From: a virus
DNA length: 47,898 nt
Virus record (IMG/VR): IMGVR_UViG_3300033153_010864
Location: 1-47,898 of that record
Strand: one strand, 5' to 3'
The position numbers and the translations under genes are program-made. This document shows, piece after piece, positions 8,077-17,807 of this stretch (position 1 is the stretch's first letter; the number at the start of each line of letters is the position of its first letter). The notes beneath the pieces were generated by a model. It saw only the letters and a program-made list of their open reading frames with translations. It had not been told where the DNA came from and made no database searches.

Positions 8077-8209
8077 TTATAGGATGTTGCCTTGGACTAT
8101 ATTAGGATTGTTGGCAATGTAAGTGGTCCAATATCGACATGTTTGGTGTCGCATATAATAAATTCTTAAATTTGTTTTTATATTAAGTATGTGAGAGATT
8201 GGAGACAAA
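8077..8209 (+). promoter_or_regulatory. structured leader before the 8210 gene
   Basis: The gap holds TTGGAC/GTCCAA pairing (8092-8097 with 8126-8131), and CGACA/TGTCG forms a small hairpin at about 8134-8150. An AT-rich stretch follows before the ribosome site GGAG. The pairings suggest a folded leader; no known element is recognised. Confidence 0.25.
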
Positions 8210-8626
8210 ATGGAAATTAATATAGATGTAGAGAAATTTGATATTAAAGATGGCCAGACGATTATTGTTAAAATGCCGGTTCCACCAGGAATGCATTTCC
8301 ACGAGATTCAGGATCATCTTGGCTCTGTAGCAAAGGAGTTTAAGACTGAATTCGATAGAACTGGCAAGAAAATTGAAATGTTTATCTTCCCAATCAATCC
8401 AAACGGAGCCAGTCCTAGCATTCAGATTATACCAAAATTGGATCCTGGAAACACTATTATTATGCACGTTCCGGTTGGAGATATAGAGATCAAAGAAATA
8501 CCGCGTTATCTCAAGACTGTGAAGGATACTTTCTTGTTGAGCTGGGATGAGAAATATCCTGGTATTAATCTTGAAGTGTTTGGTGTCCTAAAAAATGGCC
8601 AGAAGGTTGAATTGAGAACTAAGTAA
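8210..8626 (+). CDS. hypothetical protein, 138 aa
   Basis: A 138-residue protein preceded by a good ribosome site (GGAGACAAA). Strands alternate with two similar blocks: VKMPVPPGMHFHEIQDHLGSV (about 21-41) and IIMHVPVGDIEIKEIPRYLK (about 83-102). Both start with a hydrophobic strand and a xPVPPG or xVPVGD turn and continue into a helix, so it may be an internal duplication of one alpha/beta unit. Function unknown. It is the last gene before the polymerase cluster. Confidence 0.65.
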   Translation: MEINIDVEKFDIKDGQTIIVKMPVPPGMHFHEIQDHLGSVAKEFKTEFDRTGKKIEMFIFPINPNGASPSIQIIPKLDPGNTIIMHVPVGDIEIKEIPRYLKTVKDTFLLSWDEKYPGINLEVFGVLKNGQKVELRTK

Positions 8627-8768
8627 TTATATCGGATTTAATAACAATATGTCGGCCGGATCTTCGGTCGGATTAGCTCGTAATATAATTCTTTGTTATA
8701 AGGACTTCAATGTCTAGGACTATGTTAACGTTTGATATATACTAATATTATGGTGGTATTTTATTGAT

Positions 8769-10319
8769 ATGGGAAATCAAATTATAGAAGCAGCTGTAAA
8801 TCTGACAGAATCAGAGCGTATAAAAGCCGCTAAACAATATCCCGGACCAAGCTCGTTTGTCCACCTACATAACCATACATTGTTTAGTCCATTAGATGGA
8901 ATTGCTACTCCAGAAGAATATTTCTCAGCGGCTTATCATCTTGGTCACCCGGCATTGAGCATCACCGACCATGGTAGTCTTGCAAGTTTTCCAGACGCAT
9001 ATTTTGCTTCTAAAAAGAACAAGATTAAATTTATTCCCGGTTGCGAGACCTACTTCTCACAAGATCACCTAAAATTAATAGAATTGAAGAAAAATCCAAA
9101 ATTCCAACTTGGTTCGGTACGTCCAAATTATAATAAATTGGTATTCACTTTTGATGATCTTATAGCAGAAGAAACTTATAGTGATTTGAGACGCAATCGC
9201 CATCTTACGATCATGGCGATGAATATGGTAGGTTATAAGAATCTAATACATCTTACTTCAGACGCATGGAAAATAGGATTTTATTATAAACCGAGAATAT
9301 GGTTTGAACAAATCGAAAAACATCATGAAGGACTGATTTGTCTATCTGGATGTCTTAATGGTCCAATTTGCCATAATTTGAGAATGTCTGCATTCTGGCG
9401 CAGTATAGCAGGTGGTGTTATAAATATTATTGAAAGGCATGTTGGCGGTGTATCCAAAAAGATACAATTGGATATATCCAGATCGGATGCTAAAAAGAGA
9501 GCTGTTCATTATGGAATGAAAGCTTTGAAATGGATTCAGAGATTTCGGAACCTGTTAAATGATAGGTTCTATTTAGAAATGCAGATGCCTGGAGACGAAA
9601 TCCCATTTGGCAAAGAAGCATTTAGGCAGATTGCAGTCATCTCTAAGGAAACTGGTATTCCAGCGGTTATAACAAATGATTGTCATTATACGTCGCGTCA
9701 AGATTTCAGAGTACAGAAATGTATGATGGCAGTAGATCAAGGCAAGACTATGAATGACCCAACTCTGTTCCATGTTAATTCTGATGAGCAATTCTTCAAG
9801 AGCAGAGCCCAATTAAGAAAGACTTTTATTGAAGGAAGCTATAATGAGTTCGTTTCTATAGAGCAATTTGAGGAATATTGCGATAATACAATAGCTTTAT
9901 CAGAAAAATGTGACACATTTAATCCTAATTTAGAGCCAAAATTGCCAAGTATTCCAAATGCAGATGAAAAATTAACAGAATTGGTATATAGTGCTTTAAA
10001 AGAAAAGGGCCTATGGGATAAATCTGATAAATATCTCATGGATGGTGAGATGATTACTTATAGAGGATTAGCTGAGAAAGAGCTTATGCGATATATTAGT
10101 AAAGGTTTTGCATCTTATTTCTTGATCATCAGAGATCTTGTAAAATATTCGCGTGACCAAGATTGGCCGGTTGGACCTGGTCGTGGTAGTGCTGGCGGTT
10201 CGTTAGTGTGTTATTTATTGGGTGTTCATGATCTTGACCCTATTGCGTGGGGATTAAGCTCCGTGAGGTTTATGGGGGATAGTAGAGGTGGTCATATGTT
10301 ACGAGTCACGATGGATTAA
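8769..10319 (+). CDS. dnaE: DNA polymerase III alpha subunit, N-terminal piece (PHP and start of palm)
   Basis: A 516-residue N-terminal part of a C-family polymerase. The PHP domain is intact: HLHNH (32-36), TDH (66-68), GCE (91-93), LSGC and TNDCHY, so metal-dependent 3'-5' exonuclease activity is possible. The chain runs on to the palm nucleotide-binding motif GPGRGS (469-474) and DLDPI, then ends in SRGGHMLRVTMD. The catalytic aspartates are not here; they lie in the gene at 11509. About 1.2 kb with three small genes separates the two. The pieces presumably assemble into one polymerase. No ribosome site is obvious before the start. Confidence 0.88.
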   Translation: MGNQIIEAAVNLTESERIKAAKQYPGPSSFVHLHNHTLFSPLDGIATPEEYFSAAYHLGHPALSITDHGSLASFPDAYFASKKNKIKFIPGCETYFSQDHLKLIELKKNPKFQLGSVRPNYNKLVFTFDDLIAEETYSDLRRNRHLTIMAMNMVGYKNLIHLTSDAWKIGFYYKPRIWFEQIEKHHEGLICLSGCLNGPICHNLRMSAFWRSIAGGVINIIERHVGGVSKKIQLDISRSDAKKRAVHYGMKALKWIQRFRNLLNDRFYLEMQMPGDEIPFGKEAFRQIAVISKETGIPAVITNDCHYTSRQDFRVQKCMMAVDQGKTMNDPTLFHVNSDEQFFKSRAQLRKTFIEGSYNEFVSIEQFEEYCDNTIALSEKCDTFNPNLEPKLPSIPNADEKLTELVYSALKEKGLWDKSDKYLMDGEMITYRGLAEKELMRYISKGFASYFLIIRDLVKYSRDQDWPVGPGRGSAGGSLVCYLLGVHDLDPIAWGLSSVRFMGDSRGGHMLRVTMD

Positions 10320-10333
10320 CAAATATAATAAAA

Positions 10334-10663
10334 ATGATACATTATCCTAATAAAGATATTGTCGAATATGTAACAGAATTTACAGAATATCATTCTTCGT
10401 TGATTCTTTCACTTATTGAAATTCTAGTATTGAAAGGCGTGTTATCTCATGAAGATATGACCGATTTAAAAAATAAGCAATCGGTCTATATATCACGATT
10501 TGATCAGATACAAGCTGAAAATAAAGACAAATTACTTAATAGTGATACTGATGAAGGAACTAAAGCAAGAATGTGTATGGCTATGACCTCAATAACCAAT
10601 GGAGACTTCAAAGAATTTCGTAAATGGATCGATCTCAACGATAAAATCCAAAATAATAAGTAA
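10334..10663 (+). CDS. hypothetical protein between polymerase halves
   Basis: A 109-residue, mostly helical, acidic protein with no motif I recognise. It begins 14 bases after the first polymerase piece in an A-rich start region without a clear ribosome site. Because it is embedded between the two polymerase genes it may be expressed with them. A replisome role is a guess from position only. Confidence 0.6.
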   Translation: MIHYPNKDIVEYVTEFTEYHSSLILSLIEILVLKGVLSHEDMTDLKNKQSVYISRFDQIQAENKDKLLNSDTDEGTKARMCMAMTSITNGDFKEFRKWIDLNDKIQNNK

Positions 10664-10670
10664 ATATTTT

Positions 10671-11105
10671 ATGCCTAATTTGATTTCTTTACAAAAAGAA
10701 GCTGAGCATTCATATCGGATATATTTAGAGTGCAGTGGAGTCCTTGATACCAATCAAGCCAAATTAGCACTATTGAAATGGCCAGATGTGGCCAGTGCAG
10801 CTATCAATTGGATTATTAGTCCAAATATGGAAAGATTCGACTTGCTTGGGCATGAATTACATGCAGCGGTACTAGAACCCATAAAAATGATCCATGAAGC
10901 GGCATGTGATAGATTCGTCCAATTAACATCGTTAGATCCAAAGAAACGGCAATGGTACGTAGAAAATTCGTTGCCCACCGAGATCGGTGCTATTCCAATT
11001 AAGAATGTGTTGATTGATAAGATTAATCTCATTTTCGAAAAATTATCAGAAATAACCTCAGAAGAGTATCCGGAGATAAGGTGTTATGATAACAGCAGTG
11101 ATTAA
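10671..11105 (+). CDS. hypothetical protein between polymerase halves
   Basis: A protein of about 144 residues, predicted all-helical, beginning MPNLISLQKEAEHSYRIY. The frame is open further upstream to 10599, but the ATG at 10671 avoids overlap with the previous gene. Contains a WPDVASAAINWII amphipathic stretch. No family recognised. It overlaps the next gene by 20 bases, a sign of co-translation. Confidence 0.6.
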   Translation: MPNLISLQKEAEHSYRIYLECSGVLDTNQAKLALLKWPDVASAAINWIISPNMERFDLLGHELHAAVLEPIKMIHEAACDRFVQLTSLDPKKRQWYVENSLPTEIGAIPIKNVLIDKINLIFEKLSEITSEEYPEIRCYDNSSD

Positions 11106-11481
11106 TGGATTTGCTAAATCAGGACAAAAGGCTACATTTGCTGTATGGATTAAAGATAATAATGGTAACGAACACAAAAGAACTATTCCATTAGTAGCGA
11201 AATCGATTAATTTTGCCGAATTGGCAGCGTTAAAATATGCTCTATTAGTTATTACCAACAGAGCAGATGCGAATATAATTATTAAGACATCTATGAAGTA
11301 TATACCAACACTGTTCACAAAAAAAGACAGTATATGGTCAAAGACCCAATATAGCTATAAAAAATTAGTAAACGAATTAAGGGAATTAAGTGCCGAATTC
11401 TCCTATTTCGATTGCCAGCTTGATCTAAATAGCGAAGAGATGATCATAGTTAGAAATATGACTAGAAATATTTATAAATAG
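11086..11481 (+). CDS. degenerate RNase H-like fold protein
   Basis: A 131-residue protein whose order of elements resembles RNase HI: a first strand (INGFAKSG), a hydrophobic strand, FAELAALKYALLVI like the conserved helix with catalytic Glu, then NIIIKTSMKYI like the IxTDSxY strand. The first Asp is replaced in NGFAKSG, and the second is Ser in KTSM, so metal-ion catalysis looks lost while the Glu remains. It sits just before the second polymerase piece. I infer a structural or nucleic-acid-binding role; fold assignment is by eye. Confidence 0.5.
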   Translation: MITAVINGFAKSGQKATFAVWIKDNNGNEHKRTIPLVAKSINFAELAALKYALLVITNRADANIIIKTSMKYIPTLFTKKDSIWSKTQYSYKKLVNELRELSAEFSYFDCQLDLNSEEMIIVRNMTRNIYK

Positions 11482-11508
11482 TTATATTAGTACTCGTATT
11501 TTATATAT

Positions 11509-14022
11509 ATGCCGAATATAGAGACGTTCAAAGAACTCCGTCGTTGTGCTATCCGCACATTAAAAGAAAAGGGATTCGCTACTAAGGTAGAATATATCAA
11601 ACGGCTTGACTTCGAACTTATAGAAATAAACAAACAAGGTGCTAATCGTTATTGGCTTAGAAATTATAATGAAGGTAAGAAATGGGAGCACAATAAAAAT
11701 GGACTAATTTTCCCGTTTTTGTTAGGTATGACGCCGATAGATCCAATAAGTTTTGGAACCAAACACAAAATTGAGTATCATCCTGATTTCCCAGATATTG
11801 ATATTGACTTTTTACCACACGCTAGAGATCCAGTCAAGAAGTATGCTGAAGAAAAATATGGTTCTCAATATGTCTGTAGTGTTGGGTTGTGGCTCAGATA
11901 TCATCCTAAATTAGCATTGCAAGATGCTGCAGCTGCTCTTGGTAAGAACAGATATGAAGTAATTGCAATGGCCAAGACCTTACCGGATGAATTCGATACG
12001 ATGACGTTTGAGCAATCAGTAGGGGAATTTTCTAATTTTGCTGAATTTGCAAAAGACAATCCTGAAGTCTGTGAATTAGCTTACAAGATGGTTGGCAAGA
12101 TTAAAGCGCAAGGCAGACACGCTGGCGGCCTTATTATTTCTTCTGTGCCGATTAAAGATTATATTCCGCTTACATTGTGTGGAATAGAAGGAAAGAAACA
12201 ATGGACGTCAGCTTGGATTGAAGGAATGGCTGATACTCAATTGTCGAAGTTCGGATTAATCAAATTCGATATTCTGGGATTACGCAACCTGTCATATATA
12301 TGGAATTGTTGTAGGCTAATCAAAAAATCAAAGAATAGTGATATAAAATTTGAGGACCTCGATCCTAGAGATGATCGCGCCGGATGGATATATTTCAAGA
12401 ATGGAAAGAAGAAGAAGAAGATACGATTTAATGATCCAAAAGTATTAAAAGCCGCAGATGATCTCCGGTTAAATTCAATCTTCCAATTTGATACTGATTT
12501 CCAACAGAGTATTGTTAAAAAAGGTGGAGTAAAATCCTTCATGGATCTAGTTATCTATACTAGTCTTGGGCGCCCAGGACCATTGCCGATGATTGATGTC
12601 TATATTGACAACAGAGATAATAAAGAAGCTGAATGGAAAAAAGAATTACATCCAATAATGTTGAATATACTTGATGAGACTAAAGGAGTTTTAACCTTTC
12701 AAGAGCAATTACTGCGGACGTGGACTGAATTGTGCGGATTTACTATGCCTGAGGCAGAAGCGGCACAGAAAGCAGTGAAGAAGAAAAAAGTAGAGATCCT
12801 GGAAGAGATTGGGCCTATGGTTATCAAAGGAGCCGCACTGAATCTAGGGCAGGAGAAAGCAAAGAAATTGTGGGACAATATGATATCGTTCGGTCGATAT
12901 TGTTTTAATAAAGCCCATGCTGTTGCATATATTGTTATTGCTTATAGATGTCTATGGCTCAAGACTCATTTCCCAGCTGAATGGTGGGCGGCTGTATTAT
13001 CTGAATGCCCAGCGACTAAATTCAATAAATTTATTGGAGCCGCTAGGTCGGAAGGAATAAAATTCGGCTCTATTGATGTACGAAGGTTATCAACGAATTA
13101 TACAGTTGGCGACGATGAAATCATGCCAGGATTAACAAGTATAAAAGGTATTGGTCAATCAATGGCTAAGCAGTTAATAACTGAAGCGGACATAGAACCA
13201 TTCAATATTATAGAAGATATTGTGAACAGGTGTGGAAAGAATAAGACCGCGTTAGAAAGGTTAATTAAACTTGGTGGTTTCGATCATATCAATGTTAATA
13301 GAAAACTATTGTGGCTGTGGTATAGATATAAATATGATAATGGAAAAGATGTCACTAAATTTAGAAAATTAGTTAATGCTTGTTATATATGGGACATAGA
13401 AGTGGTGATGGAAGAACGCAAACGTCAATCTACAGAATATCTAAGGCAATATCCTAAGCGCACTAAAATCCCGAAGAGAATACTGAATTGGATCCCGTCA
13501 ACCCATATAAATAATTATAAACAATATAATCCTAAATTAAATCTTGGCGATTTACAATTGAAAATGGTCAAGAAAATCAATCTCACTTTCCACCAGTTCT
13601 CTATTTTATTTCAAGAACAATACGCTTATTCTGAATTGTTAGAATTTGAGAAAGAATATTTAGGATATTATTGGCATTCTCCTCTTGGTATGTATCATTA
13701 TGATTCTAAGAATAATATAAAGGGAGCTAAGAAGACTGGTACGTTAGAATGCGTAATAGAGGAATCTGAAACTAAGAAGGGAGCGCATGGGGAATATAAA
13801 GTATTGAAAGTAACTGATGGAATTGCTAATGCTCGTGTCAATGTTTGGAACGATGTGTTGATGGATAGCGAAGAGGAATTGTTTGAGAGTGGTATAGGTA
13901 TTCGTATGAGAGTTAAGTATCAAGAGAAATGGCGTAGTTTTTCTGTTAAATCTGGGACAATGGTACTGCCGCTTCCATTGTTGGAAGAAGAAGAATTAGT
14001 CGAAGAACTGGCACAAGTCTAA
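11509..14022 (+). CDS. dnaE: DNA polymerase III alpha subunit, C-terminal piece (catalytic palm, fingers, OB)
   Basis: An 837-residue main catalytic part. Palm aspartates are D98 and D100 in PDIDIDF, with the third Asp in KFDILGLRNL (D254). YTSLGRPGPLP, QEQLLRTW and FNKAHAVAYIVIAYRCLWLK belong to the fingers and active site. A helix-hairpin-helix-like LTSIKGIGQSMAK and an OB-type C-terminal domain (GTLECVIEES onward) follow. The first 90 residues repeat, in degraded form, the region that also ends the first piece (helix pair, YxxRLxxEL, then LLGMTPIDPI), but the GPGRGS motif is gone. The ATG is preceded by an AT-rich region without a ribosome site. Confidence 0.9.
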   Translation: MPNIETFKELRRCAIRTLKEKGFATKVEYIKRLDFELIEINKQGANRYWLRNYNEGKKWEHNKNGLIFPFLLGMTPIDPISFGTKHKIEYHPDFPDIDIDFLPHARDPVKKYAEEKYGSQYVCSVGLWLRYHPKLALQDAAAALGKNRYEVIAMAKTLPDEFDTMTFEQSVGEFSNFAEFAKDNPEVCELAYKMVGKIKAQGRHAGGLIISSVPIKDYIPLTLCGIEGKKQWTSAWIEGMADTQLSKFGLIKFDILGLRNLSYIWNCCRLIKKSKNSDIKFEDLDPRDDRAGWIYFKNGKKKKKIRFNDPKVLKAADDLRLNSIFQFDTDFQQSIVKKGGVKSFMDLVIYTSLGRPGPLPMIDVYIDNRDNKEAEWKKELHPIMLNILDETKGVLTFQEQLLRTWTELCGFTMPEAEAAQKAVKKKKVEILEEIGPMVIKGAALNLGQEKAKKLWDNMISFGRYCFNKAHAVAYIVIAYRCLWLKTHFPAEWWAAVLSECPATKFNKFIGAARSEGIKFGSIDVRRLSTNYTVGDDEIMPGLTSIKGIGQSMAKQLITEADIEPFNIIEDIVNRCGKNKTALERLIKLGGFDHINVNRKLLWLWYRYKYDNGKDVTKFRKLVNACYIWDIEVVMEERKRQSTEYLRQYPKRTKIPKRILNWIPSTHINNYKQYNPKLNLGDLQLKMVKKINLTFHQFSILFQEQYAYSELLEFEKEYLGYYWHSPLGMYHYDSKNNIKGAKKTGTLECVIEESETKKGAHGEYKVLKVTDGIANARVNVWNDVLMDSEEELFESGIGIRMRVKYQEKWRSFSVKSGTMVLPLPLLEEEELVEELAQV

Positions 14023-14041
14023 TCGCAAATCTATTATAGAT

Positions 14042-17000
14042 ATGGCAGTACATCGCGCTAAATTACCTACATATGGGAGTCATGATGGTGACCAAATTAT
14101 TGATTCCGAAGGCAATATATATGAATATAATGCTGAACGTGGAGAATGGATATATCTTGGTGTAGTTCCCGATCCTGACGTTGTAACTATTGATGAACAT
14201 GGTCTAATTTCGCCTGATATATACAGAAAATTAGCACTGCTGCAAGAATTAATTGAAGCAGGTGTCGATTTCTCTAAATTCAAACTCAGTACCAAAGCTG
14301 GGAATCCATATTATTATTTATTTCATTCTAGCGATGATCTCATAAGATTTATCCCAGAAAAATTAATAGAACCAAAAGAAGTAAAAGGCGATGATACTGT
14401 ATTAGAAGTTGGTACAGAAAACAATCAGACCTTTGTTAAATTAAGTAGCAGTAGTAATTATACATCTAAAAGCCTAGTAGGATTAGAACTTGAAACATTA
14501 TTAGGTAATCATAGAATAGTTGATAATTCTAATAATGTTATTATAATAGGGCGTATCGCTGACATTAAAATCGGCGACAGAGTCAAAATAGTAAAACCGA
14601 CCAAAATAACGACAAGATTAAGGATTGAAGTAGATCGTGGTAGATTATATCAAAAACTAGTCAGAAATTGTTGTATTGGACCAAAAGGGAGAAAAGGCGT
14701 TACTGGTCTACTAGGCTTACCTGGAAAATCATCGGCTGATGAAACATTAAAATCACCATCTAACACTGATAATGGGATATTCGAATGGAGTACTAAAGTA
14801 AATATTCCAATTACAACACCAATATCATTAAGAATATTTAGACAAAATGAAGAAGAATCAACAATAGAAATTTTCTATCCGATAGAACCTAACGAAAGTA
14901 TAGTTATCGCTATCAATGACGACACTATAGATATCGAGGAATCAAGTTTAGAATTGTCTTATGAGCCCACAACTAAATTATTCAGCGGATCAATAAAAAT
15001 TCTAGAAGGCGGAGAAGATATAGATACATGGCATTATAAAGCTAGGCAACGCGGGTCTAAAGGCGAGCAAGGTGACAGTGGTAAACCTTTTTTTGATATA
15101 GTAACACAATTGTTAGATGATACATCTGTACAAAGTCAAGAAGCTATGATAGCTATGCGAAAAGCGATTGCTTCGGACAATATCGTTATTTTAAACAACT
15201 CTCTGTTCGATACGATACCAGCGTCTAAATTAGCAGCATTTGATGGAGATTCAATAGTCGATATAGCCGAAGATAAATTCGTATCTGCAAAAGTTACTAT
15301 TCGAGAAGCTAAAAAGATTGAGACATTCCAATTCGTTCCACCAGATTTAGAAATCCCGCCCCTAGAACTTCCATTATGGACACCAACAAAGGATTGTGTA
15401 CAATCTAAGAGATGGACACAATATAGGTTCGACTGGTTTGACAGGGTAGAACCAAAATATTTATGGCATATAATTCCGACTCCAAAGCCGCCGGAGCAAT
15501 GTTGCCAAGAGGATTTCTTCTTCTGCCCGAACCTCGGGGATACACCATGTATAATCGAAGGAGAAATCAAGACACCAATTCCATTCCCAGTACCATGCGA
15601 ATGTGAATGCGAAAACCCAGTTTCTGGACAATTCTTTGGAGGAGGGCTAACGCTCGATCCTATAGATCTAACTTTAGAGGAATATTATATAGTCGAGATA
15701 CCTATAGAAGAGTCTACCAATACAACGTCTGTTACAGTAGGAACTGGAACTGAATCTGAAACAGTGCAACAAATAGGAACTTGGGAACCGGAAAATGTGG
15801 TAGTAGAAAATCCGAACGCCTTAATACCAGCTGATAAAGTAAAAGCTAGCGGCATTAACATCGCCGAATCAGTTATAAATGGCACCATCCAAACATTTCT
15901 ACAAGATATTATATTATTAGGTAATGGAGAAATAAGAATATCATTAGATTATGATAGTGATATATGTGGCGGAGATGTTGAGGAACGAAAGAGCAAAGCG
16001 TTTGTAGATTCTGATGCAATTGGGTCTATATTAACATTAGAGGACATAAACGGATCTACATCTATCAGTAATGATGGAATCTGGAATACTCAAACTATTC
16101 CGGTTAATGTTGCCTTCACAGTAAGTGGGCCAGTTAGGATAGTTGATGATGAAGTGCCAGAAGTGGATCTTGGAAATGTAGCTATTTTACTATCTGAAGA
16201 TGATGATATCCCCGAAGGAGTAAGTGACCCACAATATACTACTACTATAGCGGAGTCAGCTCATTTGCGACTAACCGCCAGAATCAATACAACGGAAGCC
16301 AACTATTGTAAAGGATATAGAATTACTATAACCGTTAAGAGTGATCGAACTGATCGCACAATTAGTCGCACATTTATAGTGGTGCCAAGTTCTGTAACGC
16401 CTGTGACGCCGACTGTCGAGCCTATCATAGATATGCCAGAGCTTCCTGAGATAGATCCTCCAGAAGAACTTCCATTTACTGCACCTGAATCATTTGCCCC
16501 AGATGGAAAGATTATTGATGGTACGACATCTATTGATGAGCTTGTTGAAACTGGTGGATATATAATCGGATTTACTCTTGATGGCGGTACAGTTATTAAC
16601 GTAAGTGACAATTCTTTGATTGTTACTATTGGTGAGGCAGAGAAAGTTGGATCATTAATAAAATCGCCAGTTCAGGTACCATTACATCAAGATAATATTA
16701 ATCTAAATTGCAAAATAAATATTGGGGTTATCACTCTATTCGCAGCAGATACCGGATTTGATCGAACTGGAATGTTTGGAATAGGCACTTATATCCTAGG
16801 CGATATTACTACGACCATGATATCAAGTGTTATTCCATCTACTAATGTTAGAACAGATCATTGGACAGATGTAATAGGATTCTTTAATCAGCCACAATCT
16901 TATGGAGAAGAATCGCATTTTACTATTATTGGTAGGCTAGATAGTGGTGTTCTCATTGATCATGCTAATAGTTTGTTTATGGACGAATTATTCAATAGTG

Positions 17001-17179
17001 AATTGTCGGAAGGATTCATATCTATAATTCTCAGGTCGCCGCATATCGAGCCAATGGAAGCTATCAAGAATGCTCAGATAATAAACTATGAATACGGGGA
17101 AGCTTCTATTACTTATTACGGCGATGAATTGGCAAATATTTATCCACAAATTTTGATCGGGAGTGCTGTGTCGCCGTAA
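14042..17179 (+). CDS. giant fibre-like virion protein with collagen-like segments
   Basis: A 1045-residue protein. The N-terminus (IDSEGNIYEYNAERGEWIYLG) resembles the short capping domain found at phage fibre starts. Collagen-like triplets occur near residues 213-229 (GPKGRKGVTG, GLPGKS) and about 338-350 (RGSKGEQGDSG). A central cysteine-rich patch includes CCQEDFFFC and CECEC. The C-terminal half is beta-rich and proline-rich (VTPVTPTVEPIIDMPELPE). A tail fibre or long virion appendage is most likely. It follows the polymerase gene by 19 bases, an odd pairing of replication and structural genes on the same strand. Confidence 0.78.
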   Translation: MAVHRAKLPTYGSHDGDQIIDSEGNIYEYNAERGEWIYLGVVPDPDVVTIDEHGLISPDIYRKLALLQELIEAGVDFSKFKLSTKAGNPYYYLFHSSDDLIRFIPEKLIEPKEVKGDDTVLEVGTENNQTFVKLSSSSNYTSKSLVGLELETLLGNHRIVDNSNNVIIIGRIADIKIGDRVKIVKPTKITTRLRIEVDRGRLYQKLVRNCCIGPKGRKGVTGLLGLPGKSSADETLKSPSNTDNGIFEWSTKVNIPITTPISLRIFRQNEEESTIEIFYPIEPNESIVIAINDDTIDIEESSLELSYEPTTKLFSGSIKILEGGEDIDTWHYKARQRGSKGEQGDSGKPFFDIVTQLLDDTSVQSQEAMIAMRKAIASDNIVILNNSLFDTIPASKLAAFDGDSIVDIAEDKFVSAKVTIREAKKIETFQFVPPDLEIPPLELPLWTPTKDCVQSKRWTQYRFDWFDRVEPKYLWHIIPTPKPPEQCCQEDFFFCPNLGDTPCIIEGEIKTPIPFPVPCECECENPVSGQFFGGGLTLDPIDLTLEEYYIVEIPIEESTNTTSVTVGTGTESETVQQIGTWEPENVVVENPNALIPADKVKASGINIAESVINGTIQTFLQDIILLGNGEIRISLDYDSDICGGDVEERKSKAFVDSDAIGSILTLEDINGSTSISNDGIWNTQTIPVNVAFTVSGPVRIVDDEVPEVDLGNVAILLSEDDDIPEGVSDPQYTTTIAESAHLRLTARINTTEANYCKGYRITITVKSDRTDRTISRTFIVVPSSVTPVTPTVEPIIDMPELPEIDPPEELPFTAPESFAPDGKIIDGTTSIDELVETGGYIIGFTLDGGTVINVSDNSLIVTIGEAEKVGSLIKSPVQVPLHQDNINLNCKINIGVITLFAADTGFDRTGMFGIGTYILGDITTTMISSVIPSTNVRTDHWTDVIGFFNQPQSYGEESHFTIIGRLDSGVLIDHANSLFMDELFNSELSEGFISIILRSPHIEPMEAIKNAQIINYEYGEASITYYGDELANIYPQILIGSAVSP

Positions 17180-17195
17180 ATATTGTGAGGTATTT

Positions 17196-17807
17196 ATGAA
17201 CTGGAGCGATAGACCAGAACATCTGCGATATAATGGCCCTAGAAAATACGCCGATTGGGAATTAAAGTTGGGCTCCAAAATTGTAGCGTTAGAAGATTAT
17301 CACAAAGAGCTTGAATGGCATATATTAGATAATGAACTACAAGGATTCAAACCGGAAGTAGCATGTACGTCTGGCGGCTGGGATCCTATACATCCTGGTC
17401 ATATCTCCTCTATAATGGAATCAATAAACTACGGTGACCTAATAGTAGTAATCGTAAATGGAGACGATTTCCTAACACGCAAAAAGGGAAAACCATTTCA
17501 AGATCAGGGAAAACCATTTCAAGATCTGAAGACTAGATGTCAAATTGTATCTGCTATACAATTCGTCGATTTTGTAATTCCATTCGAGATTAAAGATGAC
17601 AATACTGTATGTCAGGCTTTAGAAATCATTAAACCGGATTATTTTACGAAGGGTGGCGGAGATCGTAAAGATCCGTCATCTATACCGGAATGGGATGTGT
17701 GTCAGAGCAATAACACACAGGTTGTTTTTAATGTTGGCGAACTGAAGTATTTCCTCAATGATTGGGGAAAATTCTTTAAATTGGGCCATATAGTGACGAG
17801 TGATTAA
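17196..17807 (+). CDS. cytidylyltransferase-like nucleotidyltransferase
   Basis: A protein of about 203 residues with the HxGH signature (HPGH, 66-69) in TSGGWDPIHPGH, plus GDLIVVIVNGDDF, KTRCQIVSAIQFVDFVIPF and DYFTKGGG, as in RfaE/GlmU-like and glycerol-3-phosphate cytidylyltransferases. These join a nucleotide to a phosphorylated or sugar substrate. The ISSTMTER-type motif is not evident, so the substrate cannot be named. ATG 17196 follows a GTGAGG site; an in-frame start at 17163 would overlap the previous gene. A 21-base tandem duplication inserts GKPFQDQ in the loop before the conserved Arg. Confidence 0.8.
   Translation: MNWSDRPEHLRYNGPRKYADWELKLGSKIVALEDYHKELEWHILDNELQGFKPEVACTSGGWDPIHPGHISSIMESINYGDLIVVIVNGDDFLTRKKGKPFQDQGKPFQDLKTRCQIVSAIQFVDFVIPFEIKDDNTVCQALEIIKPDYFTKGGGDRKDPSSIPEWDVCQSNNTQVVFNVGELKYFLNDWGKFFKLGHIVTSD
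17486..17527 (+). repeat. 21-bp tandem duplication inside the cytidylyltransferase
   Basis: Positions 17486-17506 and 17507-17527 match at all but the last base. The copy adds seven residues (GKPFQDQ) in frame next to the substrate loop. The near-identity suggests a recent event. Confidence 0.9.

Noticed and set aside
8086-8131. A second interlocked pairing (TTGCC/GGCAA with TTGGAC/GTCCAA)
   Set aside because: The first connecting loop would be zero bases long, which is hard for a real pseudoknot; kept only as a general leader structure.
10250-11520. Split intein or sequencing frameshift as the cause of the divided polymerase
   Set aside because: No intein start Cys/Ser with Thr-His block or end His-Asn at the junction. 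Two extra genes lie between, and the overlap region is duplicated, which a simple frameshift would not give.
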